Shown here: positions 47,826 through 55,921 of the stretch, piece after piece | Position numbering within the stretch: the stretch's first letter is position 1 | Layout of the letters: every line of letters begins with the position of its first letter | Assembly (NCBI RefSeq): GCF_038005985.1 | Contig: NZ_JBBOUI010000001.1 | Coordinates: 1,322,001-1,386,000, forward strand | Direction: 5' to 3' | DNA length: 64,000 nucleotides | From: Solibacillus sp. FSL R7-0682 | Lineage (GTDB): Bacteria > Bacillota > Bacilli > Bacillales_A > Planococcaceae | Program-made: the position numbers and the translations under genes | Notes under the pieces: model-generated | Databases searched by the model: none | What the model was told of the DNA's origin: nothing | The model's input: only the letters and a program-made list of their open reading frames with translations

Positions 47826-48351
47826 ATGTAAATGTACTTACCATTAAAACCGCTAAAACTGGGAATAACACTAAATAAAATGTTTGGTTGAAAACATTTA
47901 TAAAGAAATAAGAAATCGTCAGTAATGTACCTGCCGCTGTAATCGGTAATCCAACAAAATAACCTGTAGAATCCATAACATTAAAGCGCGCTAATCGTAG
48001 TGCCCCTGCTGCAATAAATAATACTGGCATCATCATTCCCGTTACACCTGCATCCAATAATACCATTTCGTACATTAACAGTGCTGGTGCAACACCGAAG
48101 GAAATAATATCTGCCATGGAATCGAGCTGTTTACCGAGTTCCGACTCTTGATTGAATTTACGTGCTACTTTTCCATCATAGCGATCTAAAAAAGCGGCGA
48201 TGAAAATCAATAATACACTATAGCTATAAGATTCATTTAAAGTGGCCATAATCGCAGCACCACCAAATGACATATTCGTAATTGTAATAATATTTGCTGC
48301 ATTTGATTTTATTTTTTTTAATGTTGAATCAACTTTTTGAAGTAGAAACAT
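47812..48351 (-). CDS. pssA: CDP-diacylglycerol-serine O-phosphatidyltransferase
   Basis: PssA makes phosphatidylserine from CDP-DAG and serine in the membrane. The 179 aa carry the CDP-alcohol phosphotransferase motif with Asp56, Asp59, Asp77 and Asp81 (DRYDGKVAR, then GKQLDSMAD) and about five or six helices. AAAGGAG precedes ATG 48351. It is divergent from psd, the next step to phosphatidylethanolamine, 230 bases away. In B. subtilis the two genes are in one operon elsewhere. Confidence 0.94.
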   Translation of the reverse strand: MFLLQKVDSTLKKIKSNAANIITITNMSFGGAAIMATLNESYSYSVLLIFIAAFLDRYDGKVARKFNQESELGKQLDSMADIISFGVAPALLMYEMVLLDAGVTGMMMPVLFIAAGALRLARFNVMDSTGYFVGLPITAAGTLLTISYFFINVFNQTFYLVLFPVLAVLMVSTFTLKKV

Positions 48352-48581
48352 CGGAAAACACTCCTTTGCTCATCAGCTATTTTCTATTATACTTCTAAAT
48401 TTAGAAAAAGGTAAGACTTTATATGCAATATAACCTTTTCTTGTCCGCTTATACATTATATAATTTACCTTTACCGAATTAACCGGCAGTATGACATAAT
48501 TGCCCAATAAGTGAAGGCTAATAATCAGTGGGAAAGTTGGCTGATTAAGATTCACTATATACTCACATTGGAGGTCTATCG

Positions 48582-49364
48582 ATGAAGGAAAAAATATATC
48601 AAAGCTTAATAGAACTTTCAAATGGAAAACTCTCTTCGAAAATTTTACAACGTGTGGCACAGTCGGGCGTTAGTAAAAATTTCGTTCGTAGTTATAGTAA
48701 TATATACGGAATTAATTTAAAAGAAGTTTCAAAATCTGCCGAGCAATTTACAAGTTTACATGATTTTTTTATTCGTCAATTAAAGAATGATGTTCGTCCA
48801 ATCGATCAAACTGCAAATATGTTTGCAAGTCCAGTTGATGCAAAAATTGAAGCGTTTGGACAAATTGTCGATGGCATGACCTATACAGTGAAAAATAAGC
48901 CGTATTCATTAGCGGATTTACTGGGGAGCGAAGCACAGGCAAAGCGCTATGAAAATGGCCAGTATATCGTCTTCTATTTAAGTCCAGCTGATTATCACCG
49001 TATACACAGCCCGATAGATGGTGAGGTTACTCGACAATATGTATTAGGGCAAAAATCGTATCCTGTGAATCAAATGGGCTTACAATACGGGAAAAAGCCA
49101 TTAAGTCATAATTATCGTATGATTAGTGAGATTGAATATGACCAATCCCATTCAGTTGCTTTTATAAAAGTAGGGGCAACATTTGTAAATTCCATTAAAT
49201 TGACAAACATTACGACGAATTGGCGTAAGGGCGAAGAGATTGGTTATTTTGCATTCGGTTCAACTGTTGTCATGCTATTTGAAGAAGGGGCGATAGAATT
49301 TAATAGTAATGTAGCGTATGGACAAATGATAAAAATGGGAGAAGCATTCGCCACTATGTTATAA
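48582..49364 (+). CDS. psd: Phosphatidylserine decarboxylase proenzyme
   Basis: Psd converts phosphatidylserine to phosphatidylethanolamine. The 260-aa proenzyme contains the self-cleavage motif GST at 226-228 (FAFGSTVVMLF); Ser227 should become the pyruvoyl group. SPADYHRIHSPIDG carries the catalytic histidine region. GGAGG precedes ATG 48582. It shares its upstream region with pssA, so expression of the pathway may be coordinated from this 230-base intergenic segment. Confidence 0.95.
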   Translation: MKEKIYQSLIELSNGKLSSKILQRVAQSGVSKNFVRSYSNIYGINLKEVSKSAEQFTSLHDFFIRQLKNDVRPIDQTANMFASPVDAKIEAFGQIVDGMTYTVKNKPYSLADLLGSEAQAKRYENGQYIVFYLSPADYHRIHSPIDGEVTRQYVLGQKSYPVNQMGLQYGKKPLSHNYRMISEIEYDQSHSVAFIKVGATFVNSIKLTNITTNWRKGEEIGYFAFGSTVVMLFEEGAIEFNSNVAYGQMIKMGEAFATML

Positions 49365-49400
49365 TAAATAAATACTAATTTTGAGTAAGGGGTTACGACT

Positions 49401-49916
49401 TTGTATAACTTTTTATTACCAGATGAATTTGTAAACAGTGTATTTGAAATTACACCGGAAAAATTAAAAGCGCAAGGAATTAAAGGGATTATTACGGATT
49501 TAGATAATACGCTAGTGGAATGGGATCGTGCAGATGCAACTGAAGAACTTGTTGCATGGTTTGAAATGATGCGTGAAGCAGGCATTAAGATTATTATCGC
49601 TTCAAATAATAATGAGCAGCGCGTACGAACGTTTGCAGAACCCCATGGCATTCCATTTATTCACCGAGCTAAAAAACCGTTAGGCGGGGCATATTATGCG
49701 GCGCTAGTTCAGTTGCGTCTTCGTCGTAATGAAGTAGCGATGGTAGGGGACCAACTTTTAACCGATATAATGGGAGCGAAGCGTCAAAAGCTGTATACCT
49801 TTTTAGTGCGTCCAGTAGCAGATTCTGATGGTTTAGTAACAAAATTTAACCGTTTCGTAGAACGTCGTGTATATAACGATTTAAAGCGAAAAGGGCAATA
49901 CCCTTGGGAGCAGTAG
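49401..49916 (+). CDS. yqeG: HAD-family phosphatase YqeG
   Basis: YqeG is a class IIIA HAD phosphatase, 171 aa, in the conserved yqeG-yqeH-aroE-yhbY-nadD-yqeK-rsfS cluster. Catalytic motif I is TDLDNTLVEWD, motif II IIASNNN, and motif III KKPLGG with VGDQLLTDIMGAK. The physiological substrate is unknown. TTG 49401 is selected by AAGGGG upstream. Confidence 0.93.
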   Translation: MYNFLLPDEFVNSVFEITPEKLKAQGIKGIITDLDNTLVEWDRADATEELVAWFEMMREAGIKIIIASNNNEQRVRTFAEPHGIPFIHRAKKPLGGAYYAALVQLRLRRNEVAMVGDQLLTDIMGAKRQKLYTFLVRPVADSDGLVTKFNRFVERRVYNDLKRKGQYPWEQ

Positions 49917-49978
49917 GTCCAAGAGTTGTATGATCACTATTTTGTGGTACATACAAAAGAGTAAGGAGGAACTTATTA

Positions 49979-51082
49979 ATGAACGAAATGCCACAATGTA
50001 TTGGCTGTGGAGCAGTAATCCAAACGGAAGATAAAAATGCATTAGGCTATGCACCAACATCTTCATTAGAAAAGGAAACGATTATTTGTCAACGTTGTTT
50101 CCGTCTAAAAAACTACAATGAAATCCAACCAGTTAGCTTAACAGACGACGATTTTTTACGTATTTTAAATGGTCTTGGACAACAGCAAGGTCTTATCGTA
50201 AAAATAGTAGATATTTTTGACTTTAACGGCAGCTGGTTACCAGGTTTACACCGTTTCGTAGGAAATAATCCAGTACTTTTAGTTGCGAATAAAGCAGATC
50301 TTTTACCAAAATCGGTTAAGGAAAAGAAAGTGATTAACTGGTTAAAGCGTGAAGCAAAAGCACTTGGCTTAAAGCCAATTGATGTCAAGCTTGTCTCCGC
50401 CCATAAAGGAATAGGCATGGCTGAGGTTGTGGAAGCAATTGAAGAATACCGAAATGGACAAGATGTCTATGTAGTTGGGTGTACAAACGTAGGGAAGTCT
50501 ACGTTTATTAACCGTATTATTAAGCAAGCAACAGGTGAAGGGGAAGTAATTACGACATCTCATTTCCCTGGTACGACACTTGATATGATTGAAATTCCAT
50601 TAGATGACGGCTCGGCATTATTTGACACACCAGGCATTATTAATCATCATCAAATGGCACATCATATTGATTCTAGTGAATTAAAATATATTATGCCGAA
50701 AAAGGAAATTAAGCCAAAAGTGTATCAGCAAAATCCAGGGCAAACATTATTTATTGGAGCACTTGCTCGTTTTGACTTTATTCAAGGAGAACGTTCGGCA
50801 TTTACGGTGCATGTAGCAAATGACTTACCGATTCACCGTACAAAATTAGAGCGTGCAGATACATTATACGCAGAGCATAAAGGGGAGCTTTTAGCACCGC
50901 CTACTGCTGCTCATATTGATAAGCTACCTGAATTAGTGCGTCATGAATTTTCCATTAAAGAAGGAAAGACCGATGTTGTTATTTCGGGCTTAGGTTGGAT
51001 TACCGTACAACATTCGAATGTTGTTGTAGCAGCTCATGCACCAAGAGGCGTCGAAGTATTTATCCGACCATCGTTAATTTAA
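49979..51082 (+). CDS. yqeH: Ribosome biogenesis GTPase YqeH
   Basis: YqeH is a circularly permuted GTPase required for 30S assembly. The 367 aa start with a zinc finger (Cys7, Cys10, Cys37, Cys40), then G4 NKAD (104-107), G5 SAHKG, G1 GCTNVGKS (167-174), switch TTSHFPGTTLD and G3 DTPG, and a C-terminal RNA-binding domain. AGGAGGA precedes ATG 49979. The permuted motif order is the defining evidence. Confidence 0.97.
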   Translation: MNEMPQCIGCGAVIQTEDKNALGYAPTSSLEKETIICQRCFRLKNYNEIQPVSLTDDDFLRILNGLGQQQGLIVKIVDIFDFNGSWLPGLHRFVGNNPVLLVANKADLLPKSVKEKKVINWLKREAKALGLKPIDVKLVSAHKGIGMAEVVEAIEEYRNGQDVYVVGCTNVGKSTFINRIIKQATGEGEVITTSHFPGTTLDMIEIPLDDGSALFDTPGIINHHQMAHHIDSSELKYIMPKKEIKPKVYQQNPGQTLFIGALARFDFIQGERSAFTVHVANDLPIHRTKLERADTLYAEHKGELLAPPTAAHIDKLPELVRHEFSIKEGKTDVVISGLGWITVQHSNVVVAAHAPRGVEVFIRPSLI

Positions 51083-51117
51083 ATTTTTCAAAAGTCTTGT
51101 AAGAAGGAAGTAGTCAT

Positions 51118-51948
51118 ATGAAGAAGTGGTTTGCGGTTATTGGAGATCCGATTGCTCAGTCAAAATCTCCCGAGATGCATAATGCATGGTATGAAGAAGG
51201 AAACGTGGACGCAACGTATATTCCAATTCACGTAAAGCCTGAACAGCTAGAACAGGCAGTTGCGTCGTTTAAGCTACTTGGTACTAGTGGTTGGAACGTC
51301 ACAATTCCACATAAACAATCAATCATTCCCTTTTTAGATGAATTAGATGAATTAGCCGAGAAGATGGGTGCTGTCAATACGGTTGTGCGCACTGCTGATG
51401 GAAAGCTAAAAGGCTTTAATACAGATGGTCCAGGCTTTGTGAAATCTTTAGAAGAAGTAATTGGTTTGGAGCATCGACCTGCACCAGTATTACTTATTGG
51501 TGCAGGTGGTGCTGCACGGGGAATTGCATTTGCACTTAAAATAGCAGGTTATTCAACGATTACAATTGCCAACCGTACCCAACAAAAAGCACAGCAAATT
51601 ATAGATGAGCTAGGTGAGGGAGAAGCAATTTCTCTTGAGCAAGCTGAAAAGCATCTAGCCCAATACAAAATTTTTATTCAAACAACGCCAGCGGGTATGT
51701 CAACAGGAGATTTTGCCTTACCATTTTCTCTAGAAAAGTTCCCAGCAGAAGCAATTGCCGCCGATATTGTGTATAATCCATTAATGACGCCATTTTTGCA
51801 AGCGGCTGAGCAAAAAGGTGCAACAATCGTAAATGGTCTTGGAATGTTTGTACATCAGGGAGCGATTGCTTATCAATACTGGCTTGGTGAGTATCCAAAT
51901 ACAAATGCAATGATTGCTCGTTTAACGAAGCAATTAGGAGGAAAATAA
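51118..51948 (+). CDS. aroE: Shikimate dehydrogenase
   Basis: AroE reduces 3-dehydroshikimate to shikimate with NADPH in aromatic amino acid synthesis. The 276 aa include IGDPIAQSKSPEMHNAW, the catalytic lysine and Asn in NVTIPHKQ, the Rossmann motif LIGAGGAARGIAFAL, and GLGMFVHQGAIAY. It sits between yqeH and yhbY, the usual Bacillales position, and connects to pheA earlier in the window. Confidence 0.96.
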   Translation: MKKWFAVIGDPIAQSKSPEMHNAWYEEGNVDATYIPIHVKPEQLEQAVASFKLLGTSGWNVTIPHKQSIIPFLDELDELAEKMGAVNTVVRTADGKLKGFNTDGPGFVKSLEEVIGLEHRPAPVLLIGAGGAARGIAFALKIAGYSTITIANRTQQKAQQIIDELGEGEAISLEQAEKHLAQYKIFIQTTPAGMSTGDFALPFSLEKFPAEAIAADIVYNPLMTPFLQAAEQKGATIVNGLGMFVHQGAIAYQYWLGEYPNTNAMIARLTKQLGGK

Positions 51949-51953
51949 ATTTT

Positions 51954-52259
51954 ATGTTAACAGGTAAACAAAAACGTTTTTTACGTGCAGAAGCGCATCA
52001 CTTAGATCCAATTTTCCAAGTTGGTAAAGGTGGCGTAAACGATGCAATGCTTGCACAATTACGTGACGTATTAGAAGCACGTGAATTAATTAAAGTACGT
52101 ATTTTAGATAATTGTGAAGAAGATAAAAATGTAGTAGCAGAAGAATTAGCTGCTGGGACACGTGCGGAACTAGTCCAATTAATCGGCTTAACAGTTGTAT
52201 TATATAAAGAATCACGCAACAGCAAAAAAATCGTATTACCAAAAGCACAAGCGAAATAA
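51954..52259 (+). CDS. yhbY: CRM-domain RNA-binding protein YhbY (YqeI)
   Basis: This 101-aa CRM-domain protein associates with pre-50S particles. Hallmarks are LTGKQKRFLRAEAHHLDPIFQVGKGGV, with the GxxG loop, and IGLTVVLYKESR. AGGAGG lies just before ATG 51954. It starts six bases after aroE and ends 11 before nadD, so it is within the operon. Confidence 0.95.
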   Translation: MLTGKQKRFLRAEAHHLDPIFQVGKGGVNDAMLAQLRDVLEARELIKVRILDNCEEDKNVVAEELAAGTRAELVQLIGLTVVLYKESRNSKKIVLPKAQAK

Positions 52260-52270
52260 GGTGAACATAG

Positions 52271-52861
52271 ATGAAGAAGGTTGGTCTTTTTGGCGGCACA
52301 TTCAATCCACCACATATTGGACATTTAATTATGGCCAGTGAAGTGTATGCAGCATTAGATTTAGCAGAGGTACGTTTTATGCCAAATGCAAAGGCGCCAC
52401 ATAAAGAAGTTTCAACATCCGCTACAAATGAGCAACGCTTACATATGGTTGAGTTAGCGATTCAAGATATCCCATACTTCAACGTAGAGCGCTTTGAAAT
52501 GGAACGAGGCGGTGTATCATATACGTATGACACGATGAAGGCGATGCGCGAGCGTGAACCAGATGTAGCGTTTTATTTCATAATCGGTGGCGATATGATT
52601 GATTCGCTACATACGTGGTACCGAATCGATGAATTAATGGAATTAGTTCACTTTGTTGGTGTAAAGCGTCCAGGTTCAGAGGCAAAAACGACGTATAATG
52701 TTCAAATGATTGAAGCACCCGAGATCAATCTCTCATCTACATTTATTCGTAATCGATTACAGCAAAAGGGAAGGTTAGATTTTTTAATCCCAACAGCTGT
52801 AGAAGAGTATATCCGAAAGGAAGGTCTTTATGGAGCGTCAACAAATGTTAGCGGCCATTAA
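52271..52861 (+). CDS. nadD: Nicotinate-nucleotide adenylyltransferase
   Basis: NadD adenylates NaMN to deamido-NAD. The 196 aa have GGTFNPPHIGHL with the HxGH site and LSSTFIRNRL (SxxxxR) near the end. AGGTGAA precedes ATG 52271. It is common to de novo and salvage NAD routes, so it is consistent with niacin salvage even though the nad genes expected beside niaR are missing from this window. It overlaps yqeK by 32 bases. Confidence 0.96.
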   Translation: MKKVGLFGGTFNPPHIGHLIMASEVYAALDLAEVRFMPNAKAPHKEVSTSATNEQRLHMVELAIQDIPYFNVERFEMERGGVSYTYDTMKAMREREPDVAFYFIIGGDMIDSLHTWYRIDELMELVHFVGVKRPGSEAKTTYNVQMIEAPEINLSSTFIRNRLQQKGRLDFLIPTAVEEYIRKEGLYGASTNVSGH

Positions 52862-53390
52862 AGGTCGAATGCCTGAAAAGCGTTATATTCACACGATTGG
52901 CGTTATGGAAACAGCGATTTTATTGGCACAGCAATATGGCGAAAATCCAGCAAAAGCTGAAACGGCAGCAATTTTACATGATATTGCCAAGTATGCAGAT
53001 TTCGATTGGATGCAACGTATTGTAAAGGAGCAAAATTTAGATGAACGTCTACTTGGCTGGAATGCAGAAATAGTACACGGACCAGTTGGAGCTTGGATTG
53101 CGCAAACTGAATTTAATATCCTTGATGAGGATATTTTAAATGCCATTCGTTACCATACAACAGGACGAGTGAATATGACAAAATTTGAAAAAATAATTTA
53201 TGTAGCCGATATGATTGAACCAAACCGTAAATTTGATGGTGTTGAGCAATTGCGACAGTTAGCTAATGAGGATATTGACGAGGCCTTTAAGGCTTGTGTA
53301 ACACACACATTAAGCTTTCTAGTGCATTCTAGACAAGCAATTTATCCGGTGTCAATCGAGTGCTACAATAGCTTAATGAGAGAGGATTAA
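52830..53390 (+). CDS. yqeK: Bis(5'-nucleosyl)-tetraphosphatase YqeK (HD domain)
   Basis: YqeK-family HD proteins symmetrically hydrolyse diadenosine tetraphosphate. The 186 aa show KRYIHTIGVMETAILLA, the HD pair in ILHDIAKYA, IVHGPVGAWIA, and IRYHTTGR with the distal metal residues. AAGGAAGG (52816-52823) fits ATG 52830, which lies inside nadD; an internal ATG at 52845 is less well placed. The overlap implies coupling with nadD. Confidence 0.92.
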   Translation: MERQQMLAAIKGRMPEKRYIHTIGVMETAILLAQQYGENPAKAETAAILHDIAKYADFDWMQRIVKEQNLDERLLGWNAEIVHGPVGAWIAQTEFNILDEDILNAIRYHTTGRVNMTKFEKIIYVADMIEPNRKFDGVEQLRQLANEDIDEAFKACVTHTLSFLVHSRQAIYPVSIECYNSLMRED

Positions 53391-53395
53391 CCTAA

Positions 53396-53749
53396 ATGAA
53401 TGAAACTTTATTAAATATTACGTACAAAGCAATCGATGATAAGCGAGGAGAAAATATCGTTGCATTAAATATGCAAGGAATTTCATTATTAGCTGATTAT
53501 TTCATTATCGCAGAAGGTAGCTCAGAGCGCCAAGTGCAAGCAATTGCACGAGAAATTAAAGATAAAGCAGAAGAAGCAGGCTATGACGTTCGTAAAATGG
53601 AAGGCTTCGATTCAGCTCGCTGGATTTTAGTTGATATGGGTGATGTTGTTGCACATGTTTTCCACAAAGATGAGCGTGCATATTATAACTTAGAGCGTTT
53701 ATGGGGAGATGCTCCGCAATTAGATGCACCACAACAAGACAATGAATAG
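53396..53749 (+). CDS. rsfS: Ribosomal silencing factor RsfS
   Basis: RsfS binds L14 and blocks subunit joining when nutrients are scarce. The 117 aa contain the family core GISLLADYFIIAEGSSERQV, EGFDSARWILVDMGDVVAH and FHKDERAYYNLERLWGDA. ATG 53396 lies five bases after the yqeK stop. It overlaps the downstream methyltransferase by eight bases. Confidence 0.96.
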   Translation: MNETLLNITYKAIDDKRGENIVALNMQGISLLADYFIIAEGSSERQVQAIAREIKDKAEEAGYDVRKMEGFDSARWILVDMGDVVAHVFHKDERAYYNLERLWGDAPQLDAPQQDNE

Positions 53750-54479
53750 TTATGAGCGTTTTGCTGAGGTGTATGATGAGCTTATGACGGATATTCCATA
53801 TAACAAATATGTTGAGTGGATTCGTCATTTTGCACCTTCAACGGAATATCCTCAGCTCCTTGATATTGGCTGTGGTACGTGCACATTGGCTTTAATGCTC
53901 CATCAAGCAGGTTACATGGTTTCGGGCATTGATTTATCAGAAGAAATGCTCGCTGTTGCAAGTGCTAGACTGGAAGCTACCGGTGTTACAATACCGCTTT
54001 ATGCGATGTCGATGGATCAGCTTGACGGCTTTGAAAATTTAGATATAGCCATTATTCCAATCGATTCCATTAACTACGTAAAAGAGCAACAAGATGTAGT
54101 AGAGACTTTACAGCGTATTTACGATAGTTTACGTGATGGGGGGCAGCTATTTTTTGATGTGCATTCCTTATTCAAAATGGATGAGATTTTCTTAGATGGT
54201 CCATTTACATATGATGATGGTGAAATTACGTATATTTGGCATACAGAGCCTGGTGAGTATCCTCATTCGGTGTATCATCAGATGACGTTTTTTGTGCAGG
54301 CGAAGGACGGTTTATTTGAACGTTTTGATGAGGAGCATTTCCAGCGTACATTTGCGATAGCGCAATATGAAACATGGTTGAAAGAAATTGGCTTTACACA
54401 TATTGAAGTGACAGCAGACTGGACGACACACTCGCCATCTGAGGAAACAGAGCGTATTTTTATTCGTGCTATCAAATAG
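53742..54479 (+). CDS. yqeM: Class I SAM-dependent methyltransferase (YqeM)
   Basis: This 245-aa methyltransferase begins NSYERFAEVYDELMTDIPY and carries SAM motif I LLDIGCGTCTLALMLH and motif II IDLSEEMLAVA. The substrate is unknown; older names suggest tRNA U34 modification for distant relatives, which is not supported here. ATG 53742 overlaps rsfS; an ATG ten bases later in another frame is not relevant. In B. subtilis comER follows, but here comEA does. Confidence 0.85.
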   Translation: MNSYERFAEVYDELMTDIPYNKYVEWIRHFAPSTEYPQLLDIGCGTCTLALMLHQAGYMVSGIDLSEEMLAVASARLEATGVTIPLYAMSMDQLDGFENLDIAIIPIDSINYVKEQQDVVETLQRIYDSLRDGGQLFFDVHSLFKMDEIFLDGPFTYDDGEITYIWHTEPGEYPHSVYHQMTFFVQAKDGLFERFDEEHFQRTFAIAQYETWLKEIGFTHIEVTADWTTHSPSEETERIFIRAIK

Positions 54480-54597
54480 GCTGAAATAGAAAGTTTCAGC
54501 GTTTTTAATAAAAACATCTTTTCTTGAACTATAGGTATTTGTATAGTGGAATTAAGCTCCATATATACAACCTTTTTAAGAAAGGGTGTTTTTTGCT

Positions 54598-55260
54598 TTG
54601 CAATCATTTCTAGAGAAATACAAAAAACAGCTAGTAATATCAGGGGGAATTGGGGTTGCACTACTGTTTTATTTGATTTTTATACAACAGCCATCCGGCA
54701 CTCCTTCGATTGAAACTATTGACCCGATTGCTACTTTAGCTTCTCCTAATGGAATGGAAAATGCTGAGCAATCACTTCCTGTTACAAGCTCTCCATCACC
54801 TCCTCCGATTATGGTCGATGTAAAAGGTGCGATTAAATATCCTGGTGTATATACGCTCGAAGAAGGACAGAGAATTGTCGAAGCAATTGAAATGGCAGGC
54901 GGCTATACAGAAAATGCAAATGCCACGTTAATTAATCATGCACAAAAATTACAGGATGAAATGGTCATATACATTCCTAAAATAGGGGAGGAGCTAACAG
55001 GAACAATGGGGGAGCTTATTCAATATGCTGAAAATAGTGGCTCTTCAGGGAATGCTAATAATTCTGGGAAAATAAACTTAAATAAAGCGTCAGAGAGCGA
55101 ATTAACTCAGCTTCCCGGTATTGGACCATCGAAAGCAAGTGCCATTATTAAGCACCGAACTGAACAAGGTCAGTTTCATTCTATTGAAGAGTTAAAAAAT
55201 GTAACAGGAATTGGAGATAAAACCTTCGAGCAATTAAAAGACCTAATTGATACAAAATAA
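54598..55260 (+). CDS. comEA: Competence DNA receptor ComEA
   Basis: ComEA binds incoming double-stranded DNA at the cell surface during transformation. The protein (about 220 aa) has an N-terminal membrane anchor (LVISGGIGVALLFYLIFI), a Pro/Ser-rich linker, an SLBB domain (MVDVKGAIKYPGVYTLEEGQ) and a C-terminal tandem helix-hairpin-helix (INLNKASESELTQLPGIGPS, VTGIGDKTFEQL). The start is uncertain: TTG 54598 or GTG 54586, both behind AAGAAAGGG. It starts the comE operon; comK control is expected but no K-box was identified. Confidence 0.9.
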   Translation: MQSFLEKYKKQLVISGGIGVALLFYLIFIQQPSGTPSIETIDPIATLASPNGMENAEQSLPVTSSPSPPPIMVDVKGAIKYPGVYTLEEGQRIVEAIEMAGGYTENANATLINHAQKLQDEMVIYIPKIGEELTGTMGELIQYAENSGSSGNANNSGKINLNKASESELTQLPGIGPSKASAIIKHRTEQGQFHSIEELKNVTGIGDKTFEQLKDLIDTK

Positions 55261-55345
55261 CTGGAAATTTCCGAAATATCTTACATTGCTATAAAAAGCA
55301 ACACCGTTTAAACTGAAAAGGAATTGAAATTTTGGGGGTTATCAT

Positions 55346-55921
55346 ATGGAGCGTATTACATGGGATCAATTTTTCATGGCACAAAGTCACTTACTCGCAT
55401 TGCGTAGCACATGTACAAGACTGGCAGTTGGAGCAACAATTGTTCGGGAAAAACGCATAATTGCTGGGGGATATAATGGTTCAATTTCAGGCGACGAGCA
55501 TTGTATTGAACAAGGATGCTACGTTGTAGACAATCACTGTGTTCGAACTGTACATGCAGAAACAAATGCGCTACTTCAATGTGCAAAGTATGGAACGCCT
55601 GCAAACGGAGCGGACCTTTATGTTACGCATTTCCCTTGCTTACCTTGCTCGAAAACAATCATCCAAGCAGGCATTAAAAATGTGTACTACGCAAAAGATT
55701 ATAAAAACAATTCATACGCAATGGATTTATTTAATAAAGCAGGTGTGAATGTTGTACATATTCCTTTTGATGAAGCGAAGATTGATTTTTTAAAGGATGA
55801 GAAATTTGCGTTAACATTTGAGATGCTCGAGAAGCTTCGTGAACTTGGTGCTAGCAGAGAGGAATTGATCCCTCTCGAGGAGAAGATGCATGCTTTATTT
55901 GGTCAACTTATTCAAGCATAA
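55346..55921 (+). CDS. comEB: ComEB, dCMP deaminase-like protein
   Basis: ComEB (191 aa) is a cytidine/deoxycytidylate deaminase-fold protein. The zinc site is VHAETNALLQCAKYG plus FPCLPCSKTIIQAGI. Zinc ligands and catalytic Glu are intact, so dCMP deaminase activity is likely. In B. subtilis it is in the comE operon but dispensable for DNA uptake; a role in polar localisation of competence proteins has been reported. It overlaps comEC by 32 bases. Confidence 0.93.
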   Translation: MERITWDQFFMAQSHLLALRSTCTRLAVGATIVREKRIIAGGYNGSISGDEHCIEQGCYVVDNHCVRTVHAETNALLQCAKYGTPANGADLYVTHFPCLPCSKTIIQAGIKNVYYAKDYKNNSYAMDLFNKAGVNVVHIPFDEAKIDFLKDEKFALTFEMLEKLRELGASREELIPLEEKMHALFGQLIQA

